Assembly: GCF_036320965.1 (NCBI RefSeq)
Contig: NC_092270.1
Span: 17,464,908 to 17,528,907 of the forward strand
Direction: 5' to 3'
From: Panulirus ornatus
Lineage: Eukaryota > Arthropoda > Malacostraca > Decapoda > Palinuridae
Length of the DNA: 64,000 bases
Below, piece by piece: positions 11,156 through 22,638 of the stretch. The notes beneath the pieces were generated by a model that was not told where the DNA came from, made no database searches, and saw nothing but the letters and a program-made list of their open reading frames with translations. The position numbers and the translations under genes were made by a program. Numbering within the stretch: the first letter of the stretch is position 1; the number at the start of each line of letters is the position of its first letter.

Positions 11156-13739
11156 CTCCAAGCCATTAGAATGTACACCAGAATACCTATGTTCCTGTTT
11201 CTGAAACATATAATTTTTCACCTTGCTGGACAAGGGATCATCTACCTGCAGTATATTTGAATATCTAAATCCAATGCTTTCAAAACCAGATGACTATTTC
11301 ATCTAATTTTCTGCATAATATCATACAAGTACCTTATTTTAACTGATGAACTGACACACTAACCTGTTTATTTGGTACTGCAGACCTACCTGGTAACAGC
11401 CTGTTTCTCAGAATCTGTAGAATAACTGGATCACATGGATGATAATAACCAAGCATGAAAATAGCTAGAGAATGGACATGAGTGATGAGGCTATTCTTCA
11501 CCTTTTCTTCATGCTACCTTCCTAACATGAAAAAGGGCAAACCAGCATAAAAAAAAAAGAGGAAGGAACTTATCTAAAAACTGTTACCATTTCAAATGGA
11601 AATCTTTCATGTCCTTAGGAATCACACCTATGATTCACCAGTTATCAAATCTAAAGCCAACTGCTTTAGATTAAGTCTGGATTACAATCTAATATAATTC
11701 TCATATCTTCATCTCAAATTGTAAAAAAAAATTTCAAAGGGCTACCTGCTCCAGAAAATTTCCATACACACAACACATATATCACATTCTCCTGCCTGTA
11801 ACCAAACAAAACAAGTAAAGTATTCTCAGATTTCTAACTTCTAGTATGATATACAAACACCTGATGAATCCATCAGACTTAACCCATTCACTGTGGCTAT
11901 CCTGTGTACATGACAGAATTTTTTTCACTCACTGAGCTGTCCCATATGTGGTTAAGCACATTTAGAAAATTTCTCAAGTGCCAGGGAGGACTTCTACTGG
12001 GTAAAAATATAGCAAATGGCCTATCGCACAATGTTACCATATGATTGTGTGGTATTTTTCCCTTCATTTTGCTGAATACTGCTAAAACAGCAAAGAGAGG
12101 AGTAAAAAAAATTCACACTGCCAGGACAGCAGCTCAGAACCCCGCCATTACTTGGATTTATTGGACAGGACTTACTCAGACTTTCTGCCTGATGCGTAAA
12201 AAAGCTATAAGACGAGGAAAACTGATACGAGTTCTTATGATGAGGAGGAAGACTAACCAATCACAATAAATTGGGGAAGAAAAATGTCTAAACCTTGTGA
12301 TATATGGTCATGGCTTCCAAAAATCTTACTCCAACACATATTACTTTTGCTCAAGTATCTCTGGTCTGATGAGTGTGTGTGTATTTACAAATCTTTCTAA
12401 AGAACAGGATTATCTTTTTGAATTATGTTTCAAACCTTACTGTGATAGATACTAATCACTACTATAACCATGTAAGGACAACACTAACCATGTGAAAAGT
12501 TTATGGCTATGAACAGAAATGAAATACATCACTTTACATGTATCATACTTCTCATGTCTTATGCAAAGAAACAAACAAGATATGAATACTGGACTACAGA
12601 TGAAGTGTCTGATATGAAAATATCAGACAAATTCATGTTATGAAACACATTTTGCAATTACTGCCTTTGCTCTATTTCTCTGATAATATTCAGTCTATAC
12701 CATATGATAACCTATACAAAAATGGAACTTGTGCTTGACAATTCAAACGTAAAGTAAATGGAAAAATTCATACCTTTTCTAGACTTGCACACTGAAAAAT
12801 GTATTATATGTTTCATGTGAAAATACTTCTGCTTTGTGATGTTGTAAGTAATCATATCATGAACCTCACATTTTATAGTGAGACTGAATAGTAATGAAAA
12901 CATTCCTGTCACCTCATCTTGGTAGAGGAAATATCTTTTATGTGAATAATTGGTATTCTCACCCAAAAGTGTTCTGTAGCCTAGATGAACAAAACACAAG
13001 ATAAGTGATACAGTTAGGGCAAATAGTAAGTTTATGCCTGCACTACCAAATGTAAAAAGTGCTGAAGTAGTGTCATGTCATGATCCTGTAATTAAATTTT
13101 GTGCAACAACTGCACTGCACGAATTGCATGCTTTTCACCATTCACCAAGACACTTGTTTAACAGTGAAAAGAAAAGCTGAGCAAGTGCAGTGCAAATCAA
13201 AACATGCAGTATCAAGTGTACAAGAAAAACTTTATTCTTTTCTTTATGTTAGCTGAGTTGGTACATGCAGCTGAGGCCCTAATCAAGGCCATCAAACCTA
13301 CGTGCTCAAACCTGGGCAGCTTGTGAATGCATCACGGTCAGGAATGCAAATTGCTACACCAAGGATTTATCAAACTGTTCTTGTATTTTGTGGACATGTC
13401 TGTAATGAACACATATAACATGTACCTATGGAAAAAGAAGCAATAAACCACCACTACTGAGTCTGGTAGGCAATCATACATTAAATCACTGCCCAGCACT
13501 ACACACACTATGGTACAAAGTGTTTGTAAAGGTACACCACTTAATTTCTGGCAACTGATGGTTCGGAACCTCCTTTAGTCCAGACAAAATTATGTGAGGG
13601 AACTTGAAATCACCGTGGCCACCAGACTAGTTTACTGGGCAGCCACAGATGGCGGTGTGTGTAGGGCACGCTTATTTACATTCTTTACACTGCACTTGTT
13701 GGTGGTGATACTGCTTATTTTGCTAAAATCTAACCCTAG
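11156..13739. other. AT-rich unique DNA, no confirmed gene
   Basis: Low-complexity-free AT-rich sequence. Open frames at 12045-12269 (plus) and 12021-12260 (minus) overlap on opposite strands and show no recognisable domain. A weak splice-bounded frame at 12913-12980 (minus) is mentioned as a finding. Confidence 0.5.
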
Positions 13740-14310
13740 CTTTGGCTTCTAAGGACATATGAGAGTATCAGTTGTGGTGTCAAACATAAACACCAGTCCA
13801 TATCAATCCAAGATAAAGAAGAAATGATGAAAAAATAGACCATGGTGTTTTGGTGCATAAGCTGTGCGACATCTACAGTATTGGTTCATCAACTGTTTAG
13901 GATAAAAAGAAGCAAATGGGAGAAAATGTTGAAATTCTATGCAGACAGTGATTCCAAGAAGCAAATGACGATTAGAAAAACTATGAAAGATGGCAAGAGT
14001 ACTGAGCATGATCGAGTGATGATGGAATGGTTTTGACAGTATCATAGTGATAGAGTGGACTTGTCAGGTTGCATGACAATGGACCAGGCTAAGTTGTTCC
14101 ATAAAAAACTTAAATTACAACATGAGCATGAATACAGTGAAGGATGGCTTCAAATATTTTAGAAGTGTCAAGGAATTTCCATGAATAAAGTGTGTGAGAA
14201 AAGCGGCCTGCAAACCATGAAGGAGCTGCCGAGTATGTGGACGAATTTGTAAAACTCAGCTGACGAGCACCTCAGTCCTGAGCAGGTGTTTGAGTACATG
14301 TATTTCATTT
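13740..14310 (+). pseudogene. Tigger/pogo-type transposase remnant (N-terminal DNA-binding region)
   Basis: Three frames together read like the N-terminal half of a Tigger/Jerky-family transposase (DDE superfamily). In order they are a psq/CENP-B-type helix-turn-helix (SISIQDKEEMMKKIDHG then VLVHKLCDIYSIGSSTV, about 13795-13893), a linker (KFYADSDSKKQMTIRKTMKD, about 13929-13989) and a CENP-B/Tc5-like second DNA-binding domain (MTMDQAKLFHKKL, then EYSEGWLQ, about 14074-14160). The part leading into the DDE domain (ADEHLSPEQVF) is reached at about 14293. In-frame stops (TAG at about 13894, TGA at 14034, TAG near 14162) and frameshifts kill it. The catalytic DDE domain is missing. A terminal-repeat-like stretch may follow at 14430-14520. 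Confidence 0.72.
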
Positions 14311-14624
14311 ATGTATCTAATTTATCTTTAATACATGTTTAATCTCAATTTCTAACAGTCCATGGTATACAGTAGACACATGAGAGATGTATAATTAGTG
14401 GGTTAGAGGCGTGTTGATGAACTGTTATTATGTGACCACGGTTGATTCGGCAAAATGGCTAATCTGGCAAGGCTTTGGATCCAGGAGTGCCAGAATATCA
14501 GTGGTGTACCTGTATATGTCAAATTCAAGATGCCTGTTTGTGAGACATTTACCTGATTCAATAGATCCCTTAAAAAATGAACCTGTGACTTGTTGTTACT
14601 GGCCCTATGTGTACCATGTGTACT

Positions 14625-15100
14625 GACCCCCCCCCCAGGACCAAGCCATGAGTATTGACACCATCCAAGGACCAACACATGTGTACTGACACACCACCCA
14701 AGGACCAACCAATGTGTACTGACACACCACCTAAGGGCCATCCCATGTGTACTGACACACCACCCAAGGACCAACCCATGTATACTGACACACCACCCAA
14801 GGGCCAACCCATGTATAGTGATACACCATCCAAGGGGCAATGCATGTGTACTGACACACCACCCAAGGATCAACCCATGTATACTGACACACCACCCAAG
14901 GACCAACCCATGTATACTGATACACCACCCAAGGACCAAAACATGTGTACTGACACACCACCCAAGGGCCAACCCATGTGTACTAACATGCTACCAAAGG
15001 ATCAACTCATGTGTACTCAAACACCAACAAAGGGCTAACCCATATGTACCAAGCCAAGTGCACTTGCACACCACCCAAGGGCCAACCCATGCACTACCCA
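14625..15100. repeat. 33-bp minisatellite
   Basis: About 14 tandem units of 33 bases, each containing catgtgtactgacacaccac followed by ccaagga or ccaaggg and ccaacc. Because 33 is divisible by three, frames stay open through the array on both strands. On the plus strand 14655-15038 reads as repeats of MCTDTPPKDQP. A C-run precedes the array at 14628-14637. Units at the two ends are more diverged than the central ones. It lies between the Tigger remnant and LINE copy G. Confidence 0.95.
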
Positions 15101-15104
15101 AGAT

Positions 15105-15525
15105 TGACAAAGGATATATGTGTCAGAGGTGGAAGGAATAAGGTGAAGCAGGAGACCAAATTGGAGGTGGAAGGATGAAGTGAAAAGGATTTTGAGCGAT
15201 CGAAGCCAGAAAATAAAGGAGGATAAGAGGCATGCAAGGAATAGAGTGAATTGGAATGATGTGGTATACTGTGGTCAACATGCTGTCAATGGACTGAACC
15301 AGGGAATGTGAAGCATCTGGGGTAAACCATGGAAAGGTCTCCATGCATTACACATGACAGCTAGAGACTGAGTGAGAATGAATGCAGCCTTTTTGTATGT
15401 TTTCATGGTGCTACCTTGCTGAAGCTGGGAGTAGCAATGCTGTTTCCTGTGGTGGTGGTGGTGGTGGCGGCAGGGTAGCAACAGGAATAGATGAAGGCAA
15501 GCAAGTATGAATAAGTACATGTGTA
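15105..15525 (+). mobile_element. RTE-like LINE copy G, older UTR type
   Basis: Only the end of the C-terminal domain is present (LTKDICVRGG-like start, then a diverged NWRWKDEV) together with a 3' UTR of a third type. In place of the usual block it carries gctgaagctgggagtagcaa and a GGT run, as also seen at 43930-44000 and 48585-48650. It ends in an ATT-rich tail at about 15530, facing copy H tail to tail. Confidence 0.82.
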
Positions 15526-15530
15526 TATTT

Positions 15531-17376
15531 TTATTATTATCATTTATTTGCTTTGTCGCTGTCTCCCACGATAGCAAGGTAGAGCATGGAAACAGACGAA
15601 AGAATGGCCCAACCCACCCACATACACATGTATATACATACACGTCCACACACGCACATATACATACCTATACATCTCAACTTATACATATATATACACA
15701 CTCAGGTATATACATATATACACATGTACATAATTCATACTGTCTGCCCTTATTCATTCCTGTTGCCACCCCGCCACACATAAAATGACAGCCCCCTCCC
15801 CTGCATGAGCATGTGGTAGCGCTAGAAAAAGACAACAAAGGCCACATTCGTTCACACTCAGTCTCTAGCTGTCATGTATAATGCACTGAAACCACAGCTC
15901 CCTTTCCACATCCAGGCTCCACAAAACTTTCCATGGTTTACCCCAGACACTTCACATGCCCTGGTTCAATCCATTGACAGCACGTCGACCCCAGTATACC
16001 ACATCATTCCAATTCACTCTATTCCTTGCACGCCTTTCACCCTCCTGCATGTTCAGGCAATGACCACTCAAAATCTTTTTCACTCCATCTTTCCACCTCC
16101 AATTTGGTCTCCCACTTCTCCTTGATCCCTCTACCTCTGACACATATATCCTCTTTGTCAATCTTTCCTCACTCATTCTCTCAATGTGACCAAACCGTTT
16201 CAAAACACCCACTTCTGCTCTCTCAACCACACTCTTTTTATTACCACACATCTCTCTTACTCTTTCATTACTTACTCGATCAAACCATCTCACACCACAT
16301 ATTGTCCTTAAACATCTCATTTCCAGCACATCCACCCTCCTCCGCACAACTCTATCTATAGCCCACGCCTTGCAACCATATAACATTGGTGGAACCACTA
16401 TTCCTTCAAACATACCCATTTTTGCTTTCCAAGATAATGTTCTCAACTTCCACACATTTTTCAATGCCCCCAGAACTTTTGCCCCCTCCCCCACCCTATG
16501 ATTCACTTCCACTTTCATGGTTCCATCCACTGCCAAATCCCCTCCCAGATATCTAAAACACTTCACTTCCTCCAGTTTTTCTCCATTCAAACTTACCTCC
16601 AAATTGACTAGTCCCTCAACCCTACTGTACCTAATAACCTTGCTCTTATTCACATTTACTCTAAGCTTTCTTCTTTCACACACTTTACCAAACTCAGTCA
16701 CCAGATTCTGCAGTATCTCACATGAACCAGCCACCAGTGCTGTATCATCAGTGAACAACAACTGACTCCCTTCCAAGCTCTCTCATCCACAACAGACTGC
16801 ATACTTGCCCCTCTTTCCAAAACTCTTGCATTCACCTCCCTAACAACCCCATCCATAAACAACCACGGAGACATCACACACCCCTGCCGCAAACCAACAT
16901 TCACTGAGAATCAATCACTTTCCTCCCTTCCTACACGTACACATGTCTTGCATCATCGATAAAAACTTTTCACTGCTTCTAACAACATGCCTTCCACACC
17001 ATACGTTCTTAATACCTTCCACAGAGCACCTCTATCAGTTCTATCATATGCCTTCTCAAGATCCATAAATGCTACATACAAATCCATCTGCTTTTCTCTA
17101 AGTATTTCTCACATACATTCTTCAAAGCAAACACCTGATCCACACATCCTCTACCACTTCTGAAACCACACTGCTCTTCCCGATTCTGATGCTCTGTACA
17201 TGTCTTCACCCTCTCAATCAATACCCTCCCATATAATTTCCCAGGAATACTCAACAAATTTATACCTCTGTAATTTGAGCACTCACTTTTATCCCCTTTG
17301 CCTTTGTACAAAGGCACTGTGCAAGCATTCCGCTAATCCTTACACACCTCACCATGAGTCATACATACATTAAATA
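15531..17376 (-). mobile_element. RTE-like LINE copy H
   Basis: This minus-strand copy has a long 3' UTR. It spans RT fingers and palm (17072-17317: NYRGINLLSIPGKLYGRVLIERVKT), the GCVMSPWL segment (16698-16904), then a long intact stretch through the C-terminal domain (15952-16776). It is cut at the 5' end by a SINE-like element at 17377, inside the sequence equivalent to FNVCM. A 12-base deletion at 16860 removes FNLF after SPWL. Confidence 0.92.
15952..16776 (-). pseudogene. LINE ORF fragment: end of RT plus C-terminal domain (274 codons)
   Basis: A continuous frame covers the FADD-like box (here LLFTDDTALVA), the RT thumb (KVCERRKLRVNVNKSKVI), KCFRYLGGDLAVDGT, and the whole C-terminal domain: [68 protein letters not shown]. 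It ends with RRAVNGLNQGM and a stop. In RTE-clade elements this region follows the RT palm; its role is not well established. The initiating methionine is absent, so it is a fragment of the single large LINE ORF. Confidence 0.85.
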
Positions 17377-17607
17377 GGGGACAGGGGAGAAACAATACTT
17401 CCCATGTATTCCCTGCGTGTCATAGAAGGCGACTAAAAGGGGAGGGAGCAGGTGGCTGGAAATCCTCCCCTCTCGTTTTTTTCTAATTTTTCAAAAGAAG
17501 GTACAGAGAAGGGGGCCAGATGAGAATATTCCCTCAAAGGTCAAGTCCTCTGTTCTTAACGCTACCACACTAACGCAGGAAAATGGTGAATAGTATGAAA
17601 GAAAAAG
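17377..17607 (+). mobile_element. SINE-like non-autonomous element
   Basis: Non-coding element of about 230 bases. The head contains acaatacttcccatgtattc and cgactaaaaggggaggga. The middle is cctcccctctcgtttttttc then caaaagaaggtacaga. The tail side is cctctgttcttaacgctacc and ends in tatgaaagaaaaa. It shares blocks in order with 35661-35903 (opposite strand) and 8442-8625. No clear tRNA-type A/B boxes were found, so its promoter origin is open. Its tail core resembles the LINE 3' end. It lies between copies H and I. Confidence 0.85.
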
Positions 17608-19002
17608 AAGTGTGTTTTCAGAAAAGGTAAAGGATGTGTGGATTAGGTGTTTGCTTTGAAGAATGTGAGCAATACTTAGAAAAGCATATGGATTTGTAAG
17701 TACCTTTATGAATTTGGAGTAAGCATATGATAGAGTTGATAGAGATGCTCTGTGGAAGGTATTAAGAATATATGGTGAGGGAGGCAAGTTATTAGAAGCA
17801 GTGAAAAGGTTTTATCGAGGATGTAAGGCATGTGTACGCGTAGGAAGAGAGGAAAGTGATTGGTTCTTGGTGAATTTAGGTTTTCGGAAGGGATGTGTGA
17901 TGTCTCCATGGTTGTTTAATTTGTTTATGGATGGGGTTGTTAGGGAGGTGAATGCAAGAGTTTTGGAAAGAGGGGCAAGTATGCAGTCTGTTGTGGATGA
18001 GAGAGCTTGGGAAGTGAGTCAGTTGTTGTTCGCTGATGATACAGTGCTGGTGGCTGATTCGTGTGAGAAACTGCAGAAGCTGGTGACTGAGTTTGGTAAA
18101 GTGTGTGAAAGAAGAAAACTGAATATAAATGTGAATAAGAGCAAGGTTATTAGGTACAGTAGGGTTGAGGGACAAGTCAATTGGGAGGTAAGTTTGAATG
18201 GAGAAAAACTGGAGGAAGTGAAGTGCTTTAGATATCTGGGAGTGGATTTGGCAGCGGATGGAACCATGGAAGTGGAAGTGAGTCATAGGGTGGGGGAGGG
18301 GGCAAAAGTTCTGGAAGCGTTGAAGAATATGGTTGCAAGGCATGGGCTATAGATAGAGTTGTGCACAGGAGGGTGGATGTGCTGGAAATGAAATGTTTAA
18401 GGACAATATGCGGTGTGAGGTGGTTTGATCGAGTAAGTAATAATAGGGTAGGAGAGATGTGTAGTAATAAAAAATGTGGTTGAGAGAGCAGAAGAGGGTG
18501 TTTTGAAATGGTGTGGTCACATGGAGAGAATGAGTGAGGAAAGATTGTCCAAGAGGATATATGTGTCGGAGGTGGAGCAAACGAGGAGAACTGGGGGACC
18601 AAATTGGAGGTGGAAAGATGAAGTGAAAAAGATTTTGAGTGATCGGGGTCTGAACATGCAAGAGAGTGAAAGGCGTGCAAGGAATACAGTGAATTGGAAC
18701 GATGTGGTATATCGCAGTCGATTTGCTGTCAATGGATTGAACCAGGACATGTGAAGCGTCTGTGGTAAACCAAGAAAAGTTCTGTGGGGCCTGGATATGG
18801 AAAGGGAGCTGTGGTTTCAGTGCATTATTACATGACAGCTAGAAACTGATTGTGAACGAATGTGGCCTTTGTTGTCTTTTCCTCGCACTACCTCGCATAC
18901 ATGAGGGGGGTGGGGTTTTTTATTTCATGTGTAGCGGGGTGGCGATGGGAATGAATAAAGGCAGACAGTATGAATTATGTACATGTGTATATATGTATAT
19001 AT
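17608..19002 (+). mobile_element. RTE-like LINE copy I
   Basis: This copy starts at the CGFRSGRGCVDQVFALKN segment (decayed here) and runs through RT and C-terminal domain to the long 3' UTR. The best frame is 17801-18352 (SDWFLVNLGFRKGCVMSPWLFNLFMDG, LLFADDTVLVADS, both palm aspartates of FADD present). At about 18331 a deletion removes the block between LKN and the MLYGC segment. The C-terminal end is at 18476-18754. The UTR is cut at 19002 by copy J. Confidence 0.9.
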
Positions 19003-22000
19003 GTGATAGAGTGTAAGAAAGTAAACTCTAGATTGATATGGGTAAAACTCAAAGTGGATGGAGAGAGATGGGTGATTATCAGTGCATATGCACTTGGGCA
19101 TGAGAAAAAAGATCGTGAGAGGCAAGTGTTTTGGGACCAGCTGAGTGAGTGTCTTAGTAGTTTTGATGCATGAGACTGGGTTATTGTGATGGGTGATTTG
19201 AATGCAAAGGTGAGTAATGTGGCAGCTGAGGGAATAATTGGTGTACATGGGGTGTTCAGTGTTGTAAATGGAAATGGTGAAGAGCCTGTAGAATTGTGTG
19301 TTGAAAAAGGACTGGTTTAAAAAGAGAAATATACATAAGTATATGTATGTAAGTAGGGGAGACAGCCAGAGAGCATTATTGGCTTATAAGTTAACTGATA
19401 GGCGTGCGAGAGAGACTTTTGGATGTTAATGTTCTGAGAGGTGCAACTAGAGGGATGTCTGATCATTAACTTGTGGAGATGAAGGTGAAGATTTGTAGAG
19501 GTTTTCAGAAAAGAAAAGAGAATGTTGGGGTGAAGAGAGTGGTGAGAGTAAGTGAGCTTGGGAAGGAGACTTGTGTGAGGAAGTACCAGGAGAGACTGAG
19601 TGTAGAATGGAAAAAAGTGAGAACAAAGGATGTAAGGGGAGTGGGGGGAGGAATGGGATGTATTTAGGGAAGCAGTGATGGCTTTCGCAAAAGATGCTTG
19701 TGGCATGAGAAGCATGGGAGGTGGGCAGATTAGGAAGGATAGTGAGTGGTGGGATGAAGAAGTAAGATTATTAGTGAATGAGAAGAGAGAGGCATTTCCA
19801 CAGGTTTTGCAGGGAAATAGTGCAAATGAGTGGGAGATGTATAAAAGAAAGAGGCAGGAGGTCAAGAGGTGAAAAAGAGGGCAAATGAGAGTTGGGGTGA
19901 GAGAGTATCATTAAATTCTAGGGAGAATAAAAAGATGTTTTGGAAGGAGGTAAATAAAGTGTGTAAGACAAGAGAACAAATGGGAACATTGGTGAAAAGG
20001 GCTAATTGGGAGGTGATAACAAGAAGCGGTGATGTGAGAAGGAGATGGAGTGAGTATTCTAAAGGTTTGTTGAAAGTATTAGATGAGAGTGGCAGATATA
20101 GGGTGTTTTGGTTGAGGTGGTGTGCAAAGTGAGAGGGTTAGGGAATGATTTGGTAAACAGAGAAGAGGTAGTAAAAGCTTTGCAGAAGATGAAAGCTGGC
20201 AAGGCAGTGGGTTTGGATGGTATTGCAGTGCAATTTATTACAAAAGGGGGTGACTGTGTTGTTGATTGGTTGGTAAGGATATTAAATGTGTGTATGATTC
20301 ATGGTGAGATACCTGAGGATTAGCGGAATGCATGCATAGTGCCATTGTACAAAGGCAAAGGGGATAAAGGTGAGAGCTCAAATTACAGAGGTATAAGTTT
20401 GTTGAGTATACCTGGGAAATCATATGGGAGGGTATTGACTGAGAGGGTGAAGGCATGTACAGAGCATCAGATTGGGGAAGAGCAGTGTGGTTTCAGAAGT
20501 GGTAGAGGATGTGTGGATCAGGTGTTTGCTCTGAAGAATGTTTTTGAGAAATACTTAGAAAAGCAAATGGATTTGTATGTACCATTTATGGATCTGGAGA
20601 AGGCATATGATAGAGTTGATAGAGATGCTCTATGGAAGGTATTAAGAATGTATGGTGTGGGAGGCAAGTTGTTAGCAGTGGAAAGTTCTTATCGAGGATG
20701 TAAGGCATGTGTACGAGTAGGAAGAGAGAAAAGTGATTGGTTCTCAGTGAATGCTGGTTTGCAGCAGGGGTTCATGATGTCTCCATGGTTGTTTAATTTG
20801 TTTATGGATGGGGTTGTTAGGGAGGTGAATGCAAAAGTTTTGGAAAGAGGGGCAAGTATGCAGTCTGTTGTGGATGAGAGAGCTTAAGAATTGAGTCAGT
20901 TGTTGTTCACTGATGACAGAGCGCTGGTGGCTGATTTAGGCGAGAAACGGCAGAAGCTGGTGACTGAGTTTGGTAAAGTGTGTGAAAGAAGAAAGCTGAG
21001 AGTAAATGTGAATAAGAGCAAGGTTATTAGGTACAGTAGAGTTGAGGGACAAGTCAATTGGGAGGTAAGTTTGAATGGAGAAAAACTGGAGGAAGTGAGG
21101 TGTTTTAGATATCTGGGAAAGGATTTGGCAGTGGATGGAACCATGGAAGCGGAAGTGAGTCACAGGGTGGGGGAGGGGGCGAAGGTTCTGTGAGCGCTGA
21201 AAAATGTGTGGGAGGCGAGAACATTATCTCGGAAAGCAAAAATGGGTATGTTTGAAGGAATAGTGGTTCCAACAATGTTGTATGGTTGTGAGGTGTCGGC
21301 TATAGATAGAGTTCTGCGGAGGAGGGTGGATGTATTGGAAATGAGATGTTTGAGGAAAATATATGGTGTGAGGTGGTTTGATCGAGTAAATAATGAAAGG
21401 GTAAGAGAGATGTGTGGTAATAAAAAGAGTGTGGTTGAGAAAGCAGAAAAGGGTGTTTTGAAATGGTCTGGTCACATGGAGAGAATGAGTGAGGAAAGAT
21501 TGACAAAGAGGATATGTGAGAGGTGGAGGGAACGAGATGTGGGAGACCAAATTGGAGGTGGAATGATGGGGAGAAAAAGATTTTGAGTGATCGGGGCCTG
21601 AAGATGCAGGAGGGTGAAAGGCGTGCAAGGAATAGAGTGAATCAAAACGATGTGGTATACCAGGATCAACGTGCTGTCAATGGACTGAACCAGGGCACGT
21701 GAAGTGTCTGGGGTAAACCCTAGAAAGTTTTGTGGGGGGTGGATGTGGAAAGGGAGCTGTGGTTTTGGTGCATTATACATGACAGCTAGAGACTGAGTGT
21801 GAAAGAATGTGGCCTTTGTTGTCTTTTCCTAGCGCTACCTTGCGCGCATGCAGGGGAGGGGGTTGTCATTTCATGTGTGGCAGGGTGGCAGCAAGTATGA
21901 ATTATGTATGTGTATATATGTATATGTCTGTGTATGTATATATGTGTATACGTTGAAATGTATAAGTATGTATATGTGCATGTGTGGACATGTATGTACA

Positions 22001-22088
22001 TACATGTGAATGTGGGTGGGTTGGGACATTCTTTCGTCTGTTTCCTTGCGCTACCTTGCTAATGCGGGAGACAGCGACAAAGTATAAT
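19003..22088 (+). mobile_element. RTE-like LINE copy J, near-complete (3.1 kb)
   Basis: This copy starts within the APE-type endonuclease (VIECKKVNSRLIWVKLKVDGERW) and shows WVIVMGDLNAKVSNV at about 19179-19220, the catalytic-loop motif of this nuclease class, and the region equivalent to GMSDHYLVE at about 19450. The linker with NESWGERVSLN, the RT (20339-20887 contains VPLYKGKGDK, NYRGISLLSIPGK, FMDLEKAYDRVDRDAL, SPWLFNLFMDG) and the C-terminal domain follow, with a long 3' UTR to about 22088. Stops and frameshifts (for example TGA near 19170, TAA at 20885) interrupt it. The FADD box reads FTDDR. Confidence 0.93.
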
Positions 22089-22094
22089 AAGATG

Positions 22095-22592
22095 ATAATA
22101 ATAAGAAAGGACAAGAATCAAATGCCTTGATTAATCATGTTAAAAATTATGATCATTGTATTGACTGGAGTAATGCTATCTCAGTTATTATATCAACTCT
22201 AACTCCAGTACCACAAGAAATATCACTGAATCTTCTGTTACTAAATACACAAAGAATTTTACCCTTAATATTAGTGAAGGTCTATATAAATTGGATAGCT
22301 TTATCGTTGATAAAATTTGAAAACAGTTCCCTTTCTTGTCCACATAATAAGTTTATCATATGCTTGTTGCCAGTCTTGGATGCACCCAACCTCCATTTGT
22401 GTAGTGACTTTTATACCAAATGGCATCGCAGCTACGTCTCTTCATTGTATATCAACTGACTGTTATATTTCTTTTTATATCTCCCCTGATGATGTGATTA
22501 TTATGCAAAAGTGCACTTGGGAACTTGTGTTTCATTTCCCTGTGGACTCACAGGAATATACTTGATCACGTGCTCAATTGTGATCCTTTCCA

Positions 22593-22593
<1 letters not shown>
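22095..22593 (+). mobile_element. Penelope-like element remnant: end of GIY-YIG domain and 3' region
   Basis: The first frame reads KGQESNALINHVKNYDHCIDW (about 22105-22165). This matches the C-terminal half of a GIY-YIG endonuclease as found at the end of Penelope-like retroelements, whose consensus has a histidine-rich ALAxHxxxxxHxIDW block. After a frameshift near 22200 the sequence TKNFTLNISEGLYKLDSFIV continues to a stop at about 22322. About 270 bases of 3' non-coding sequence (ccctgatgatgtgattatta) follow, ending at a (GT)n tract. The RT part is absent. The assignment rests on motif memory. Confidence 0.6.

Positions 22594-22595
<2 letters not shown>

Positions 22596-22637
<42 letters not shown>
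22596..22637. repeat. (GT)n microsatellite
   Basis: About 21 uninterrupted GT units directly after the Penelope-like 3' end. This element class often ends at simple repeats. Confidence 0.98.

Positions 22638-22638
<1 letters not shown>

Noticed and set aside
12021..12269. Overlapping open frames on both strands
   Set aside because: No motif, no splice signals and no match to other sequence in the window. Length is within chance expectation.
14655..15038. 127-codon frame of MCTDTPPKDQP repeats
   Set aside because: It is explained by a 33-bp minisatellite whose period is a multiple of three. All frames stay open and there is no flanking coding sequence.
14625..15100. CRISPR-like array of repeats and spacers
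   Set aside because: Units are adjacent without unique spacers, and the context is eukaryotic.
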